64,000 nucleotides of DNA from Oasisia sp. SBJ-2009 (Eukaryota; Annelida; Polychaeta; Sabellida; Siboglinidae). Every line of letters begins with the position of its first letter. Position 1 is the stretch's first letter. Of the stretch, positions 26,602-40,308 are shown in pieces. The notes under the pieces were generated by a model. That model searched no databases. It was not told the origin of the DNA and saw nothing but the letters and a program-made list of their open reading frames with translations. The position numbers were made by a program, and so were the translations under genes. The stretch spans positions 67,333,254 to 67,397,253 of the forward strand of contig OZ024854.1 of assembly GCA_964017155.1 (NCBI GenBank), in the 5' to 3' direction.

Positions 26602-26862
26602 GACAGGCAGTGTTAAAAAATCATCAGTAGGAGGACATGCAGTGTTAAAATATCATCAGTAGGAGGACATGCAGTGTTAAAATATCATCAGTAGGAGGAC
26701 ATGCAGTGTTAAAATATCACCAGTGGGAGGACATGCAGTGTTAAAATATCATCAGTAGGAGGACATACTGTGTTAAAATGTCATCAGTAGGAGGACATGC
26801 TGTGTTAAAATATCATCAGTAGGAGACATGCAGTGTTAAAATATCATCAGTAGGGGACATGC
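25206..26862 (+). repeat. 52-monomer HOR unit (1,657 bp), copy 1
   Basis: This unit runs from the marker GGGGACATGCAATG (AATG at 25,206) to the same point in the next unit (26,863), 1,657 bp. I count nine 31-bp monomers, one 34-bp monomer and the rest 32 bp, which gives exactly 52 monomers (1,664 - 9 + 2). In order it contains TAGCGGGACATGG, GTGAGAGG, TATGACGACATG, GTAAATGCAG, TAACGGGAC, TTGTAGAAAT, GGATACATGC, GGACTTGC, GGACGTGC, TACCGGG, the 34-bp monomer, GTTGGGGG, TGTCATAAT, CAGCAGGAGGACAGGC and GGACATACTG. Confidence 0.9.
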
Positions 26863-29800
26863 AATGTTAAAATATCATCAGTGGGAGGACATGCAGTGTT
26901 AAAATATCATCAGTAGGAGGACATGCAGTGTTAAAATATCATCAGTAGGAGGACATGCAGTGTTAAAATATCATCAGTAGCGGGACATGGTGTGTTAAAA
27001 TATCATCAATAGGGGGACATGCATTGTTAAAATATCACCAGTGAGAGGACATGCAGTGTTAAAATATCATCAGTAGCGGGACATGCTGTGTTACAATATC
27101 ATCAGTAGGGGGACATGCAGTGTTAAAATATCACCAGTGAGAGGACATACTGTGTTAAAATATTATCAGTATGACGACATGCAGTGTTAAAATACCATCA
27201 GTAGGAGTAAATGCAGTGTTAAAATATCATCAGTAGCAGGACATGCAGTATTAAAATATCACCAGTAAAGGGACATGCTGTGTTAATATATCACCAGTAG
27301 GGGGACATGCATTGTAGAAATATCACCAGTATGGGGACATGCAGTGTTAAAATATCATCAGTAGGGGGACATGCAGTTTTAAAATATCATCAGTAGGAGG
27401 ACATGCAGTGTTAAAATATCATCAGTAGGATACATGCATTGTTAAAATATCATCAGTAGGAGACATGCAGTGTTAAAATATCATCAGTAAGGGGACATGC
27501 AGTGTTAAAATATCATCAGTAGGAGGACATGCAGTGTTAAAATATCATCAGTAGGAGGACATGCAGTGTTAAAACATCATCAGTAGGAGACATGCAGTGT
27601 TAAAATATCATCAGTAGGGGGACTTGCAGTGTTAAAATATCATCAGTAAGGGGACGTGCAGTGTTAAAATATCATCAGTAGGAGGACATGCAGTGTTAAC
27701 ATATCATCAGTAGGAGACATGCAGTGTTAAAATATCATTAGTAGGGGGACATGCAGTGTTAAATATCATCAGTACCGGGACATGCTGTGTTAAAATATCA
27801 TTAGTAGGGGGACATGCAGTGTTAAAATATCATCAGTACCGGGACATGCAGTGTTAACATATATCATCAGTAGGGGGACATGAAGTGTTAAAATATCATC
27901 AGTAGGAGGACATGCAGTGTTAAAATATCATCAGTAGGAGACATGGAGTGTTAAAATATCATCAGTTGGGGGACATGAAGTGTTAAAATATCATCAGTAG
28001 GAGGACATGCAGTGTTAAAATATCATCAGTAGGAGGACATACAGTGTTAAAATATCATCAGTAGGAGACATGCAGTGTTAAAATATCATCAGTAGGGGGA
28101 CATGCAGTGTCATAATATCATCAGTAGGGGGACATGCAGTGTTAAAATATCATCAGTAGGGGGACATGGAGTGTTATAATATCATCAGTAGGGGGACATG
28201 CAGTGTTAAAATATCATCAGTAGGGGGACATGCAATGTTAAAATATCACCAGCAGGAGGACAGGCAGTGTTAAAAAATCATCAGTAGGAGGACATGCAGT
28301 GTTAAAATATCATCAGTAGGAGGACATGCAGTGTTAAAATATCATCAGTAGGAGGACATGCAGTGTTAAAATATCACCAGTGGGAGGACATGCAGTGTTA
28401 AAATATCATCAGTAGGAGGACATACTGTGTTAAAATGTCATCAGTAGGAGGACATGCTGTGTTAAAATATCATCAGTAGGAGACATGCAGTGTTAAAATA
28501 TCATCAGTAGGGGACATGCAATGTTAAAATATCATCAGTGGGAGGACATGCAGTGTTAAAATATCATCAGTAGGAGGACATGCAGTGTTAAAATATCATC
28601 AGTAGGAGGACATGCAGTGTTAAAATATCATCAGTAGCGGGACATGGTGTGTTAAAATATCATCAGTAGGGGGACATGCATTGTTAAAATATCACCAGTG
28701 AGAGGACATGCAGTGTTAAAATATCATCAGTAGCGGGACATGCTGTGTTACAATATCATCAGTAGGGGGACATGCAGTGTTAAAATATCACCAGTGAGAG
28801 GACATACTGTGTTAAAATATTATCAGTATGACGACATGCAGTGTTAAAATACCATCAGTAGGAGTAAATGCAGTGTTAAAATATCATCAGTAGCAGGACA
28901 TGCAGTATTAAAATATCACCAGTAACGGGACATGCTGTGTTAATATATCACCAGTAGGGGGACATGCATTGTAGAAATATCACCAGTATGGGGACATGCA
29001 GTGTTAAAATATCATCAGTAGGGGGACATGCAGTTTTAAAATATCATCAGTAGGAGGACATGCAGTGTTAAAATATCATCAGTAGGATACATGCATTGTT
29101 AAAATATCATCAGTAGGAGACATGCAGTGTTAAAATATCATCAGTAAGGGGACATGCAGTGTTAAAATATCATCAGTAGGAGGACATGCAGTGTTAAAAT
29201 ATCATCAGTAGGAGGACATGCAGTGTTAAAACATCATCAGTAGGAGACATGCATTGTTAAAATATCATCAGTAGGAGACATGCAGTGTTAAAATATCATC
29301 AGTAAGGGGACATGCAGTATTAAAATATCATCAGTAGGAGGACATGCAGTGTTAAAATAGCATCAGTAGAAGGACATGCAGTGTTAAAATATCATCAGTA
29401 GGAGACATGCAGTGTTAAAATATCATCAGTAGAAGGACATGCAGTGTTAAAATATCATCAGTAGTAGGACATGCAGTGTTAAAATATCACCAGCAGCAGG
29501 ACATGCAGTATTAAAATATCATCAGTAGGAGGACATGCAGTGTTAAAATAGCATCAGTAGAAGGACATGCAGTGTTAAAATATCATCAGTAGGAGACATG
29601 CAGTGTTAAAATATCATCAGTAGGAGGACATGCAGTGTTAAAATATCATCAGTAGGAGGACGTGCAGTGTTAAAATATCATCAGTAGGAGGACATGCAGT
29701 GTTAAAATATCATCAGTAGGAGGACGTGCAGTGTTAAAATATCATCAGTAGGAGGACGTGCAGTGTTAAAATATCATCAGAAGGAGGACATGCAGTGTTA

Positions 29801-30833
29801 AAATATCACCAGTAGGGGGACATGCAGTGTTAATATATCATCAGTAGGAGGACATGCAGTGTTAAAATATCACAAGTAGGAGACATGCAGTGTAAAAATA
29901 TCGTCAGTAGGAGGACATGCAGTGTTAAAATATCATCAGTAGGGGGACATGCAGTGTTATAATATCATCAGTAGGGGGACATGCAGTGTTAAAATATCAT
30001 CAGTAGGGGGACATGCATTGTTAAAATATCATCAGTAGGAGACATGCAGTGTTAAAATATCATCAGTAGGAGGACATGCAGTGTTAAAATATCATCAGTA
30101 GGAGGACATGCAGTGCTAAAACATCATCAGTAGGAGACATGCAGTGTTAAAATATCATCAGTAGGGGGACATGGAGTGTTATAATATCATCAGTAGGGGG
30201 ACTTGCAGTGTTAAAATAGCATCAGTAAGGGGACGTGCAGTGTTAAAATATCATCAGTAGGAGGACATGCAGTGTTAACATATCATCAGTAGGAGACATG
30301 CAGTGTTAAAATATCATTAGTAGGGGGACATGCAGTGTTAAAATATCATTAGTACCGGGACATGCTGTGTTAAAATATCATTAGTAGGGGGACATGCAGT
30401 GTTAAAATATCATCAGTACCAGGACATGCATTGTTAACATATATCATCAGTAGGGGGACATGAAGTGTTAAAATATCATCAGTAGGAGGACATGCAGTGT
30501 TAAAATATCATCAGTAGGAGACATGCAGTGTTAAAATATCATCAGTAGGTGGACATGAAGTGTTAAAATATCATCAGTAGGAGGACATGCAGTGTTAAAA
30601 TATCATCAGTAAGAGGACATACAGTGTTAAAATATCATCAGTAGGAGACATGCAGTGTTAAAATATCATCAGTAGGGGGACATGCGGTGTCATAATATCA
30701 TCAGTAGGGGGACATGCAGTGTTAAGATGTCATCAGTAGGGGGACATGCAGTGTTAACATATCATTAGTAAGGGGACGTACAGTTTTAAAATATCATCAG
30801 TAGGAGGACATGCAGTGTTAAAATATCATCAGT
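26181..30833 (+). repeat. 4,653-bp super-repeat, copy 1
   Basis: This is a tandem duplication with an offset of exactly 4,653 bp to the next copy. Shared anchors are the markers at 26,863 and 28,520 (partners 31,516 and 33,173), the ATCAATAGG variant, the AGTAAAGGG variant and the GAGACATGCATTG monomer at 29,251 (partner 33,904). It holds parts of two 52-mer units plus a run of about 1.6 kb, from 29,250 to 30,833, that resembles 1,240-2,780 and 23,330-24,820. The left edge is in a TACCGGG monomer at 26,181. Confidence 0.92.
26863..28519 (+). repeat. 52-monomer HOR unit, copy 2
   Basis: It is again exactly 1,657 bp between markers and keeps the same monomer order as the unit before it. Private changes allow it to be tracked: ATCAATAGGGGG near 27,006 and AGTAAAGGGAC near 27,266. 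Both recur 4,653 bp downstream, which proves copying after these changes arose. A change found only here is GAGACATGGAG near 27,940. Confidence 0.9.
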
Positions 30834-33800
30834 ACCGGGACATGCAGTGTTAACATATATCATCAGTAGGGGGACATGAAGTGTTAAAATATCATCAGTA
30901 GGAGGACATGCAGTGTTAAAATATCATCAGTAGGAGACATGCAGTGTTAAAATATCATCAGTTGGGGGACATGAAGTGTTAAAATATCATCAGTAGGAGG
31001 ACATGCAGTGTTAAAATATCATCAGTAGGAGGACATACAGTGTTAAAATATCATCAGTAGGAGACATGCAGTGTTAAAATATCATCAGTAGGGGGACATG
31101 CAGTGTCATAATATCATCAGTAGGGGGACATGCAGTGTTAAAATATCATCAGTAGGGGGACATGGAGTGTTATAATATCATCAGTAGGGGGACATGCAGT
31201 GTTAAAATATCATCAGTAGGGGGACATGCAATGTTAAAATATCACCAGCAGGAGGACAGGCAGTGTTAAAAAATCATCAGTAGGAGGACATGCAGTGTTA
31301 AAATATCATCAGTAGGAGGACATGCAGTGTTAAAATATCATCAGTAGGAGGACATGCAGTGTTAAAATATCACCAGTGGGAGGACATGCAGTGTTAAAAT
31401 ATCATCAGTAGGAGGACATACTGTGTTAAAATGTCATCAGTAGGAGGACATGCTGTGTTAAAATATCATCAGTAGGAGACATGCAGTGTTAAAATATCAT
31501 CAGTAGGGGACATGCAATGTTAAAATATCATCAGTGGGAGGACATGCAGTGTTAAAATATCATCAGTAGGAGGACATGCAGTGTTAAAATATCATCAGTA
31601 GGAGGACATGCAGTGTTAAAATATCATCAGTAGCGGGACATGGTGTGTTAAAATATCATCAATAGGGGGACATGCATTGTTAAAATATCACCAGTGAGAG
31701 GACATGCAGTGTTAAAATATCATCAGTAGCGGGACATGCTGTGTTACAATATCATCAGTAGGGGGACATGCAGTGTTAAAATATCACCAGTGAGAGGACA
31801 TACTGTGTTAAAATATTATCAGTATGACGACATGCAGTGTTAAAATACCATCAGTAGGAGTAAATGCAGTGTTAAAATATCATCAGTAGCAGGACATGCA
31901 GTATTAAAATATCACCAGTAAAGGGACATGCTGTGTTAATATATCACCAGTAGGGGGACATGCATTGTAGAAATATCACCAGTATGGGGACATGCAGTGT
32001 TAAAATATCATCAGTAGGGGGACATGCAGTTTTAAAATATCATCAGTAGGAGGACATGCAGTGTTAAAATATCATCAGTAGGATACATGCATTGTTAAAA
32101 TATCATCAGTAGGAGACATGCAGTGTTAAAATATCATCAGTAAGGGGACATGCAGTGTTAAAATATCATCAGTAGGAGGACATGCAGTGTTAAAATATCA
32201 TCAGTAGGAGGACATGCAGTGTTAAAACATCATCAGTAGGAGACATGCAGTGTTAAAATATCATCAGTAGGGGGACTTGCAGTGTTAAAATATCATCAGT
32301 AAGGGGACGTGCAGTGTTAAAATATCATCAGTAGGAGGACATGCAGTGTTAACATATCATCAGTAGGAGACATGCAGTGTTAAAATATCATTAGTAGGGG
32401 GACATGCAGTGTTAAATATCATCAGTACCGGGACATGCTGTGTTAAAATATCATTAGTAGGGGGACATGCAGTGTTAAAATATCATCAGTACCGGGACAT
32501 GCAGTGTTAACATATATCATCAGTAGGGGGACATGAAGTGTTAAAATATCATCAGTAGGAGGACATGCAGTGTTAAAATATCATCAGTAGGAGACATGCA
32601 GTGTTAAAATATCATCAGTTGGGGGACATGAAGTGTTAAAATATCATCAGTAGGAGGACATGCAGTGTTAAAATATCATCAGTAGGAGGACATACAGTGT
32701 TAAAATATCATCAGTAGGAGACATGCAGTGTTAAAATATCATCAGTAGGGGGACATGCAGTGTCATAATATCATCAGTAGGGGGACATGCAGTGTTAAAA
32801 TATCATCAGTAGGGGGACATGGAGTGTTATAATATCATCAGTAGGGGGACATGCAGTGTTAAAATATCATCAGTAGGGGGACATGCAATGTTAAAATATC
32901 ACCAGCAGGAGGACAGGCAGTGTTAAAAAATCATCAGTAGGAGGACATGCAGTGTTAAAATATCATCAGTAGGAGGACATGCAGTGTTAAAATATCATCA
33001 GTAGGAGGACATGCAGTGTTAAAATATCACCAGTGGGAGGACATGCAGTGTTAAAATATCATCAGTAGGAGGACATACTGTGTTAAAATGTCATCAGTAG
33101 GAGGACATGCTGTGTTAAAATATCATCAGTAGGAGACATGCAGTGTTAAAATATCATCAGTAGGGGACATGCAATGTTAAAATATCATCAGTGGGAGGAC
33201 ATGCAGTGTTAAAATATCATCAGTAGGAGGACATGCAGTGTTAAAATATCATCAGTAGGAGGACATGCAGTGTTAAAATATCATCAGTAGCGGGACATGG
33301 TGTGTTAAAATATCATCAGTAGGGGGACATGCATTGTTAAAATATCACCAGTGAGAGGACATGCAGTGTTAAAATATCATCAGTAGCGGGACATGCTGTG
33401 TTACAATATCATCAGTAGGGGGACATGCAGTGTTAAAATATCACCAGTGAGAGGACATACTGTGTTAAAATATTATCAGTATGACGACATGCAGTGTTAA
33501 AATACCATCAGTAGGAGTAAATGCAGTGTTAAAATATCATCAGTAGCAGGACATGCAGTATTAAAATATCACCAGTAACGGGACATGCTGTGTTAATATA
33601 TCACCAGTAGGGGGACATGCATTGTAGAAATATCACCAGTATGGGGACATGCAGTGTTAAAATATCATCAGTAGGGGGACATGCAGTTTTAAAATATCAT
33701 CAGTAGGAGGACATGCAGTGTTAAAATATCATCAGTAGGATACATGCATTGTTAAAATATCATCAGTAGGAGACATGCAGTGTTAAAATATCATCAGTAA

Positions 33801-35486
33801 GGGGACATGCAGTGTTAAAATATCATCAGTAGGAGGACATGCAGTGTTAAAATATCATCAGTAGGAGGACATGCAGTGTTAAAACATCATCAGTAGGAGA
33901 CATGCATTGTTAAAATATCATCAGTAGGAGACATGCAGTGTTAAAATATCATCAGTAAGGGGACATGCAGTATTAAAATATCATCAGTAGGAGGACATGC
34001 AGTGTTAAAATAGCATCAGTAGAAGGACATGCAGTGTTAAAATATCATCAGTAGGAGACATGCAGTGTTAAAATATCATCAGTAGAAGGACATGCAGTGT
34101 TAAAATATCATCAGTAGTAGGACATGCAGTGTTAAAATATCACCAGCAGCAGGACATGCAGTATTAAAATATCATCAGTAGGAGGACATGCAGTGTTAAA
34201 ATAGCATCAGTAGAAGGACATGCAGTGTTAAAATATCATCAGTAGGAGACATGCAGTGTTAAAATATCATCAGTAGGAGGACATGCAGTGTTAAAATATC
34301 ATCAGTAGGAGGACGTGCAGTGTTAAAATATCATCAGTAGGAGGACATGCAGTGTTAAAATATCATCAGTAGGAGGACGTGCAGTGTTAAAATATCATCA
34401 GTAGGAGGACGTGCAGTGTTAAAATATCATCAGAAGGAGGACATGCAGTGTTAAAATATCACCAGTAGGGGGACATGCAGTGTTAATATATCATCAGTAG
34501 GAGGACATGCAGTGTTAAAATATCACAAGTAGGAGACATGCAGTGTAAAAATATCGTCAGTAGGAGGACATGCAGTGTTAAAATATCATCAGTAGGGGGA
34601 CATGCAGTGTTATAATATCATCAGTAGGGGGACATGCAGTGTTAAAATATCATCAGTAGGGGGACATGCATTGTTAAAATATCATCAGTAGGAGACATGC
34701 AGTGTTAAAATATCATCAGTAGGAGGACATGCAGTGTTAAAATATCATCAGTAGGAGGACATGCAGTGCTAAAACATCATCAGTAGGAGACATGCAGTGT
34801 TAAAATATCATCAGTAGGGGGACATGGAGTGTTATAATATCATCAGTAGGGGGACTTGCAGTGTTAAAATAGCATCAGTAAGGGGACGTGCAGTGTTAAA
34901 ATATCATCAGTAGGAGGACATGCAGTGTTAACATATCATCAGTAGGAGACATGCAGTGTTAAAATATCATTAGTAGGGGGACATGCAGTGTTAAAATATC
35001 ATTAGTACCGGGACATGCTGTGTTAAAATATCATTAGTAGGGGGACATGCAGTGTTAAAATATCATCAGTACCAGGACATGCATTGTTAACATATATCAT
35101 CAGTAGGGGGACATGAAGTGTTAAAATATCATCAGTAGGAGGACATGCAGTGTTAAAATATCATCAGTAGGAGACATGCAGTGTTAAAATATCATCAGTA
35201 GGTGGACATGAAGTGTTAAAATATCATCAGTAGGAGGACATGCAGTGTTAAAATATCATCAGTAAGAGGACATACAGTGTTAAAATATCATCAGTAGGAG
35301 ACATGCAGTGTTAAAATATCATCAGTAGGGGGACATGCGGTGTCATAATATCATCAGTAGGGGGACATGCAGTGTTAAGATGTCATCAGTAGGGGGACAT
35401 GCAGTGTTAACATATCATTAGTAAGGGGACGTACAGTTTTAAAATATCATCAGTAGGAGGACATGCAGTGTTAAAATATCATCAGT
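30834..35486 (+). repeat. 4,653-bp super-repeat, copy 2
   Basis: This second tandem copy begins at the TACCGGG monomer at 30,834, joined directly to a GTAGGAGGACATGC monomer of a different HOR position. It ends near 35,486, where the sequence continues with GGAGACATGC and CATTAG instead of the TACCGGG monomer. Both breakpoints share the short string CAGTA, so the edge is uncertain by a few bases. Sequence agreement with copy 1 is very high apart from single changes such as the GAGACATGGAG variant missing here. Confidence 0.92.
31516..33172 (+). repeat. 52-monomer HOR unit, copy 3
   Basis: It measures 1,657 bp from marker to marker. It is the 4,653-bp duplicate of the unit at 26,863, sharing the ATCAATAGG (near 31,660) and AGTAAAGGG (near 31,918) changes. 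Monomer order is otherwise that of the canonical unit. Confidence 0.88.
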
Positions 35487-35847
35487 AGGAGACATGCAGT
35501 GTTAAAATATCATTAGTAGGGGGACATGCAGTGTTAAAATATCATCAGTACCGGGACATGCTGTGTTAAAATATCATCAGTAGGAGGACATGCAGTGTTA
35601 AAATATCATCAGTAGGAGGACATGCAGTGTTAAAATATCATCAGTAGGAGGACATGCAGTGTTAAAATATCATCAGTAGGAGGACATGCAGTGTTAAAAT
35701 ATCACCAGTGGGAGGACATGCAGTGTTAAAATATCATCAGTAGGAGGACATACTGTGTTAAAATGTCATCAGTAGGAGGACATGCTGTGTTAAAATATCA
35801 TCAGTAGGAGACATGCAGTGTTAAAATATCATCAGTAGGGGACATGC
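33173..35847 (+). repeat. Extended HOR interval (2,675 bp) with inserted A1-like run
   Basis: The marker interval is 2,675 bp, about 1 kb longer than the 52-mer. Past the AAAACATCATC monomer it moves into a run with GTATTAAAATATC, AATAGCATCAG, GTAGAAGG, GTAGTAGG, CAGCAGCAGG and several GGACGTGC monomers. These are the same as near 1,240-1,740 and 23,330-23,800. It then follows the GGTGTCATAAT and GGACGTACAG monomers and returns to the HOR marker at 35,848. It is non-coding. Confidence 0.75.
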
Positions 35848-37504
35848 AATGTTAAAATATCATCAGTGGGAGGACATGCAGTGTTAAAATATCATCAGTA
35901 GGAGGACATGCAGTGTTAAAATATCATCAGTAGGAGGACATGCAGTGTTAAAATATCATCAGTAGCGGGACATGGTGTGTTAAAATATCATCAGTAGGGG
36001 GACATGCATTGTTAAAATATCACCAGTGAGAGGACATGCAGTGTTAAAATATCATCAGTAGCGGGACATGCTGTGTTACAATATCATCAGTAGGGGGACA
36101 TGCAGTGTTAAAATATCACCAGTGAGAGGACATACTGTGTTAAAATATTATCAGTATGACGACATGCAGTGTTAAAATACCATCAGTAGGAGTAAATGCA
36201 GTGTTAAAATATCATCAGTAGCAGGACATGCAGTATTAAAATATCACCAGTAACGGGACATGCTGTGTTAATATATCACCAGTAGGGGGACATGCATTGT
36301 AGAAATATCACCAGTATGGGGACATGCAGTGTTAAAATATCATCAGTAGGGGGACATGCAGTTTTAAAATATCATCAGTAGGAGGACATGCAGTGTTAAA
36401 ATATCATCAGTAGGATACATGCATTGTTAAAATATCATCAGTAGGAGACATGCAGTGTTAAAATATCATCAGTAAGGGGACATGCAGTGTTAAAATATCA
36501 TCAGTAGGAGGACATGCAGTGTTAAAATATCATCAGTAGGAGGACATGCAGTGTTAAAACATCATCAGTAGGAGACATGCAGTGTTAAAATATCATCAGT
36601 AGGGGGACTTGCAGTGTTAAAATATCATCAGTAAGGGGACGTGCAGTGTTAAAATATCATCAGTAGGAGGACATGCAGTGTTAACATATCATCAGTAGGA
36701 GACATGCAGTGTTAAAATATCATTAGTAGGGGGACATGCAGTGTTAAATATCATCAGTACCGGGACATGCTGTGTTAAAATATCATTAGTAGGGGGACAT
36801 GCAGTGTTAAAATATCATCAGTACCGGGACATGCAGTGTTAACATATATCATCAGTAGGGGGACATGAAGTGTTAAAATATCATCAGTAGGAGGACATGC
36901 AGTGTTAAAATATCATCAGTAGGAGACATGCAGTGTTAAAATATCATCAGTTGGGGGACATGAAGTGTTAAAATATCATCAGTAGGAGGACATGCAGTGT
37001 TAAAATATCATCAGTAGGAGGACATACAGTGTTAAAATATCATCAGTAGGAGACATGCAGTGTTAAAATATCATCAGTAGGGGGACATGCAGTGTCATAA
37101 TATCATCAGTAGGGGGACATGCAGTGTTAAAATATCATCAGTAGGGGGACATGGAGTGTTATAATATCATCAGTAGGGGGACATGCAGTGTTAAAATATC
37201 ATCAGTAGGGGGACATGCAATGTTAAAATATCACCAGCAGGAGGACAGGCAGTGTTAAAAAATCATCAGTAGGAGGACATGCAGTGTTAAAATATCATCA
37301 GTAGGAGGACATGCAGTGTTAAAATATCATCAGTAGGAGGACATGCAGTGTTAAAATATCACCAGTGGGAGGACATGCAGTGTTAAAATATCATCAGTAG
37401 GAGGACATACTGTGTTAAAATGTCATCAGTAGGAGGACATGCTGTGTTAAAATATCATCAGTAGGAGACATGCAGTGTTAAAATATCATCAGTAGGGGAC
37501 ATGC
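35848..37504 (+). repeat. 52-monomer HOR unit, copy 4
   Basis: It measures 1,657 bp between markers at 35,848 and 37,505, with the canonical monomer order. It is the first of two adjacent intact units in this part of the array. Confidence 0.88.
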
Positions 37505-39161
37505 AATGTTAAAATATCATCAGTGGGAGGACATGCAGTGTTAAAATATCATCAGTAGGAGGACATGCAGTGTTAAAATATCATCAGTAGGAGGACATGC
37601 AGTGTTAAAATATTATCAGTAGCGGGACATGGTGTGTTAAAATATCATCAGTAGGGGGACATGCATTGTTAAAATATCACCAGTGAGAGGACATGCAGTG
37701 TTAAAATATCATCAGTAGCGGGACATGCTGTGTTACAATATCATCAGTAGGGGGACATGCAGTGTTAAAATATCACCAGTGAGAGGACATACTGTGTTAA
37801 AATATTATCAGTATGACGACATGCAGTGTTAAAATACCATCAGTAGGAGTAAATGCAGTGTTAAAATATCATCAGTAGCAGGACATGCAGTATTAAAATA
37901 TCACCAGTAACGGGACATGCTGTGTTAATATATCACCAGTAGGGGGACATGCATTGTAGAAATATCACCAGTATGGGGACATGCAGTGTTAAAATATCAT
38001 CAGTAGGGGGACATGCAGTTTTAAAATATCATCAGTAGGAGGACATGCAGTGTTAAAATATCATCAGTAGGATACATGCATTGTTAAAATATCATCAGTA
38101 GGAGACATGCAGTGTTAAAATATCATCAGTAAGGGGACATGCAGTGTTAAAATATCATCAGTAGGAGGACATGCAGTGTTAAAATATCATCAGTAGGAGG
38201 ACATGCGGTGTTAAAACATCATCAGTAGGAGACATGCAGTGTTAAAATATCATCAGTAGGGGGACTTGCAGTGTTAAAATATCATCAGTAAGGGGACGTG
38301 CAGTGTTAAAATATCATCAGTAGGAGGACATGCAGTGTTAACATATCATCAGTAGGAGACATGCAGTGTTAAAATATCATTAGTAGGGGGACATGCAGTG
38401 TTAAATATCATCAGTACCGGGACATGCTGTGTTAAAATATCATTAGTAGGGGGACATGCAGTGTTAAAATATCATCAGTACCGGGACATGCAGTGTTAAC
38501 ATATATCATCAGTAGGGGGACATGAAGTGTTAAAATATCATCAGTAGGAGGACATGCAGTGTTAAAATATCATCAGTAGGAGACATGCAGTGTTAAAATA
38601 TCATCAGTTGGGGGACATGAAGTGTTAAAATATCATCAGTAGGAGGACATGCAGTGTTAAAATATCATCAGTAGGAGGACATACAGTGTTAAAATATCAT
38701 CAGTAGGAGACATGCAGTGTTAAAATATCATCAGTAGGGGGACATGCAGTGTCATAATATCATCAGTAGGGGGACATGCAGTGTTAAAATATCATCAGTA
38801 GGGGGACATGGAGTGTTATAATATCATCAGTAGGGGGACATGCAGTGTTAAAATATCATCAGTAGGGGGACATGCAATGTTAAAATATCACCAGCAGGAG
38901 GACAGGCAGTGTTAAAAAATCATCAGTAGGAGGACATGCAGTGTTAAAATATCATCAGTAGGAGGACATGCAGTGTTAAAATATCATCAGTAGGAGGACA
39001 TGCAGTGTTAAAATATCACCAGTGGGAGGACATGCAGTGTTAAAATATCATCAGTAGGAGGACATACTGTGTTAAAATGTCATCAGTAGGAGGACATGCT
39101 GTGTTAAAATATCATCAGTAGGAGACATGCAGTGTTAAAATATCATCAGTAGGGGACATGC
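37505..39161 (+). repeat. 52-monomer HOR unit, copy 5
   Basis: It measures 1,657 bp between markers at 37,505 and 39,162. Private changes include ATATTATCAGTAGCGGG near 37,611 and GGACATGCGGTG near 38,203, so it is not simply an assembly copy of its neighbour. Confidence 0.88.
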
Positions 39162-40308
39162 AATGTTAAAATATCATCAGTGGGAGGACATGCAGTGTTA
39201 AAATATCATCAGTAGGAGGACATGCAGTGTTAAAATATCATCAGTAGGAGGACATGCAGTGTTAAAATATCATCAGTAGCGGGACATGGTGTGTTAAAAT
39301 ATCATCAGTAGGGGGACATGCATTGTTAAAATATCACCAGTGAGAGGACATGCAGTGTTAAAATATCATCAGTAGCGGGACATGCTGTGTTACAATATCA
39401 TCAGTAGGGGGACATGCAGTGTTAAAATATCACCAGTGAGAGGACATACTGTGTTAAAATATTATCAGTATGACGACATGCAGTGTTAAAATACCATCAG
39501 TAGGAGTAAATGCAGTGTTAAAATATCATCAGTAGCAGGACATGCAGTATTAAAATATCACCAGTAACGGGACATGCTGTGTTAATATATCACCAGTAGG
39601 GGGACATGCATTGTAGAAATATCACCAGTATGGGGACATGCAGTGTTAAAATATCATCAGTAGGGGGACATGCAGTTTTAAAATATCATCAGTAGGAGGA
39701 CATGCAGTGTTAAAATATCATCAGTAGGATACATGCATTGTTAAAATATCATCAGTAGGAGACATGCAGTGTTAAAATATCATCAGTAAGGGGACATGCA
39801 GTGTTAAAATATCATCAGTAGGAGGACATGCAGTGTTAAAATATCATCAGTAGGAGGACATGCAGTGTTAAAACATCATCAGTAGGAGACATGCAGTGTT
39901 AAAATATCATCAGTAGGGGGACTTGCAGTGTTAAAATATCATCAGTAAGGGGACGTGCAGTGTTAAAATATCATCAGTAGGAGGACTTGCAGTGTTAACA
40001 TATCATCAGTAGGAGACATGCAGTGTTAAAATATCATTAGTAGGGGGACATGCAGTGTTAAATATCATCAGTACCGGGACATGCTGTGTTAAAATATCAT
40101 TAGTAGGGGGACATGCAGTGTTAAAATATCATCAGTACCGGGACATGCAGTGTTAACATATATCATCAGTAGGGGGACATGAAGTGTTAAAATATCATCA
40201 GTAGGAGGACATACTGTGTTAAAATGTCATCAGTAGGAGGACATGCTGTGTTAAAATATCATCAGTAGGAGACATGCAGTGTTAAAATATCATCAGTAGG
40301 GGACATGC
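39162..40308 (+). repeat. Truncated HOR unit (1,147 bp; 16 monomers lost)
   Basis: This unit is 510 bp shorter than the 52-mer, which fits the loss of 16 monomers. The junction is near 40,200, where a GGACATGAAG monomer is followed directly by GTAGGAGGACATACTG. The lost part holds GTTGGGGG, TGTCATAAT, GGACATGGAG and the CAGCAGGAGGACAGGC monomer. A private GGAGGACTTGC is seen near 39,986. Confidence 0.85.
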
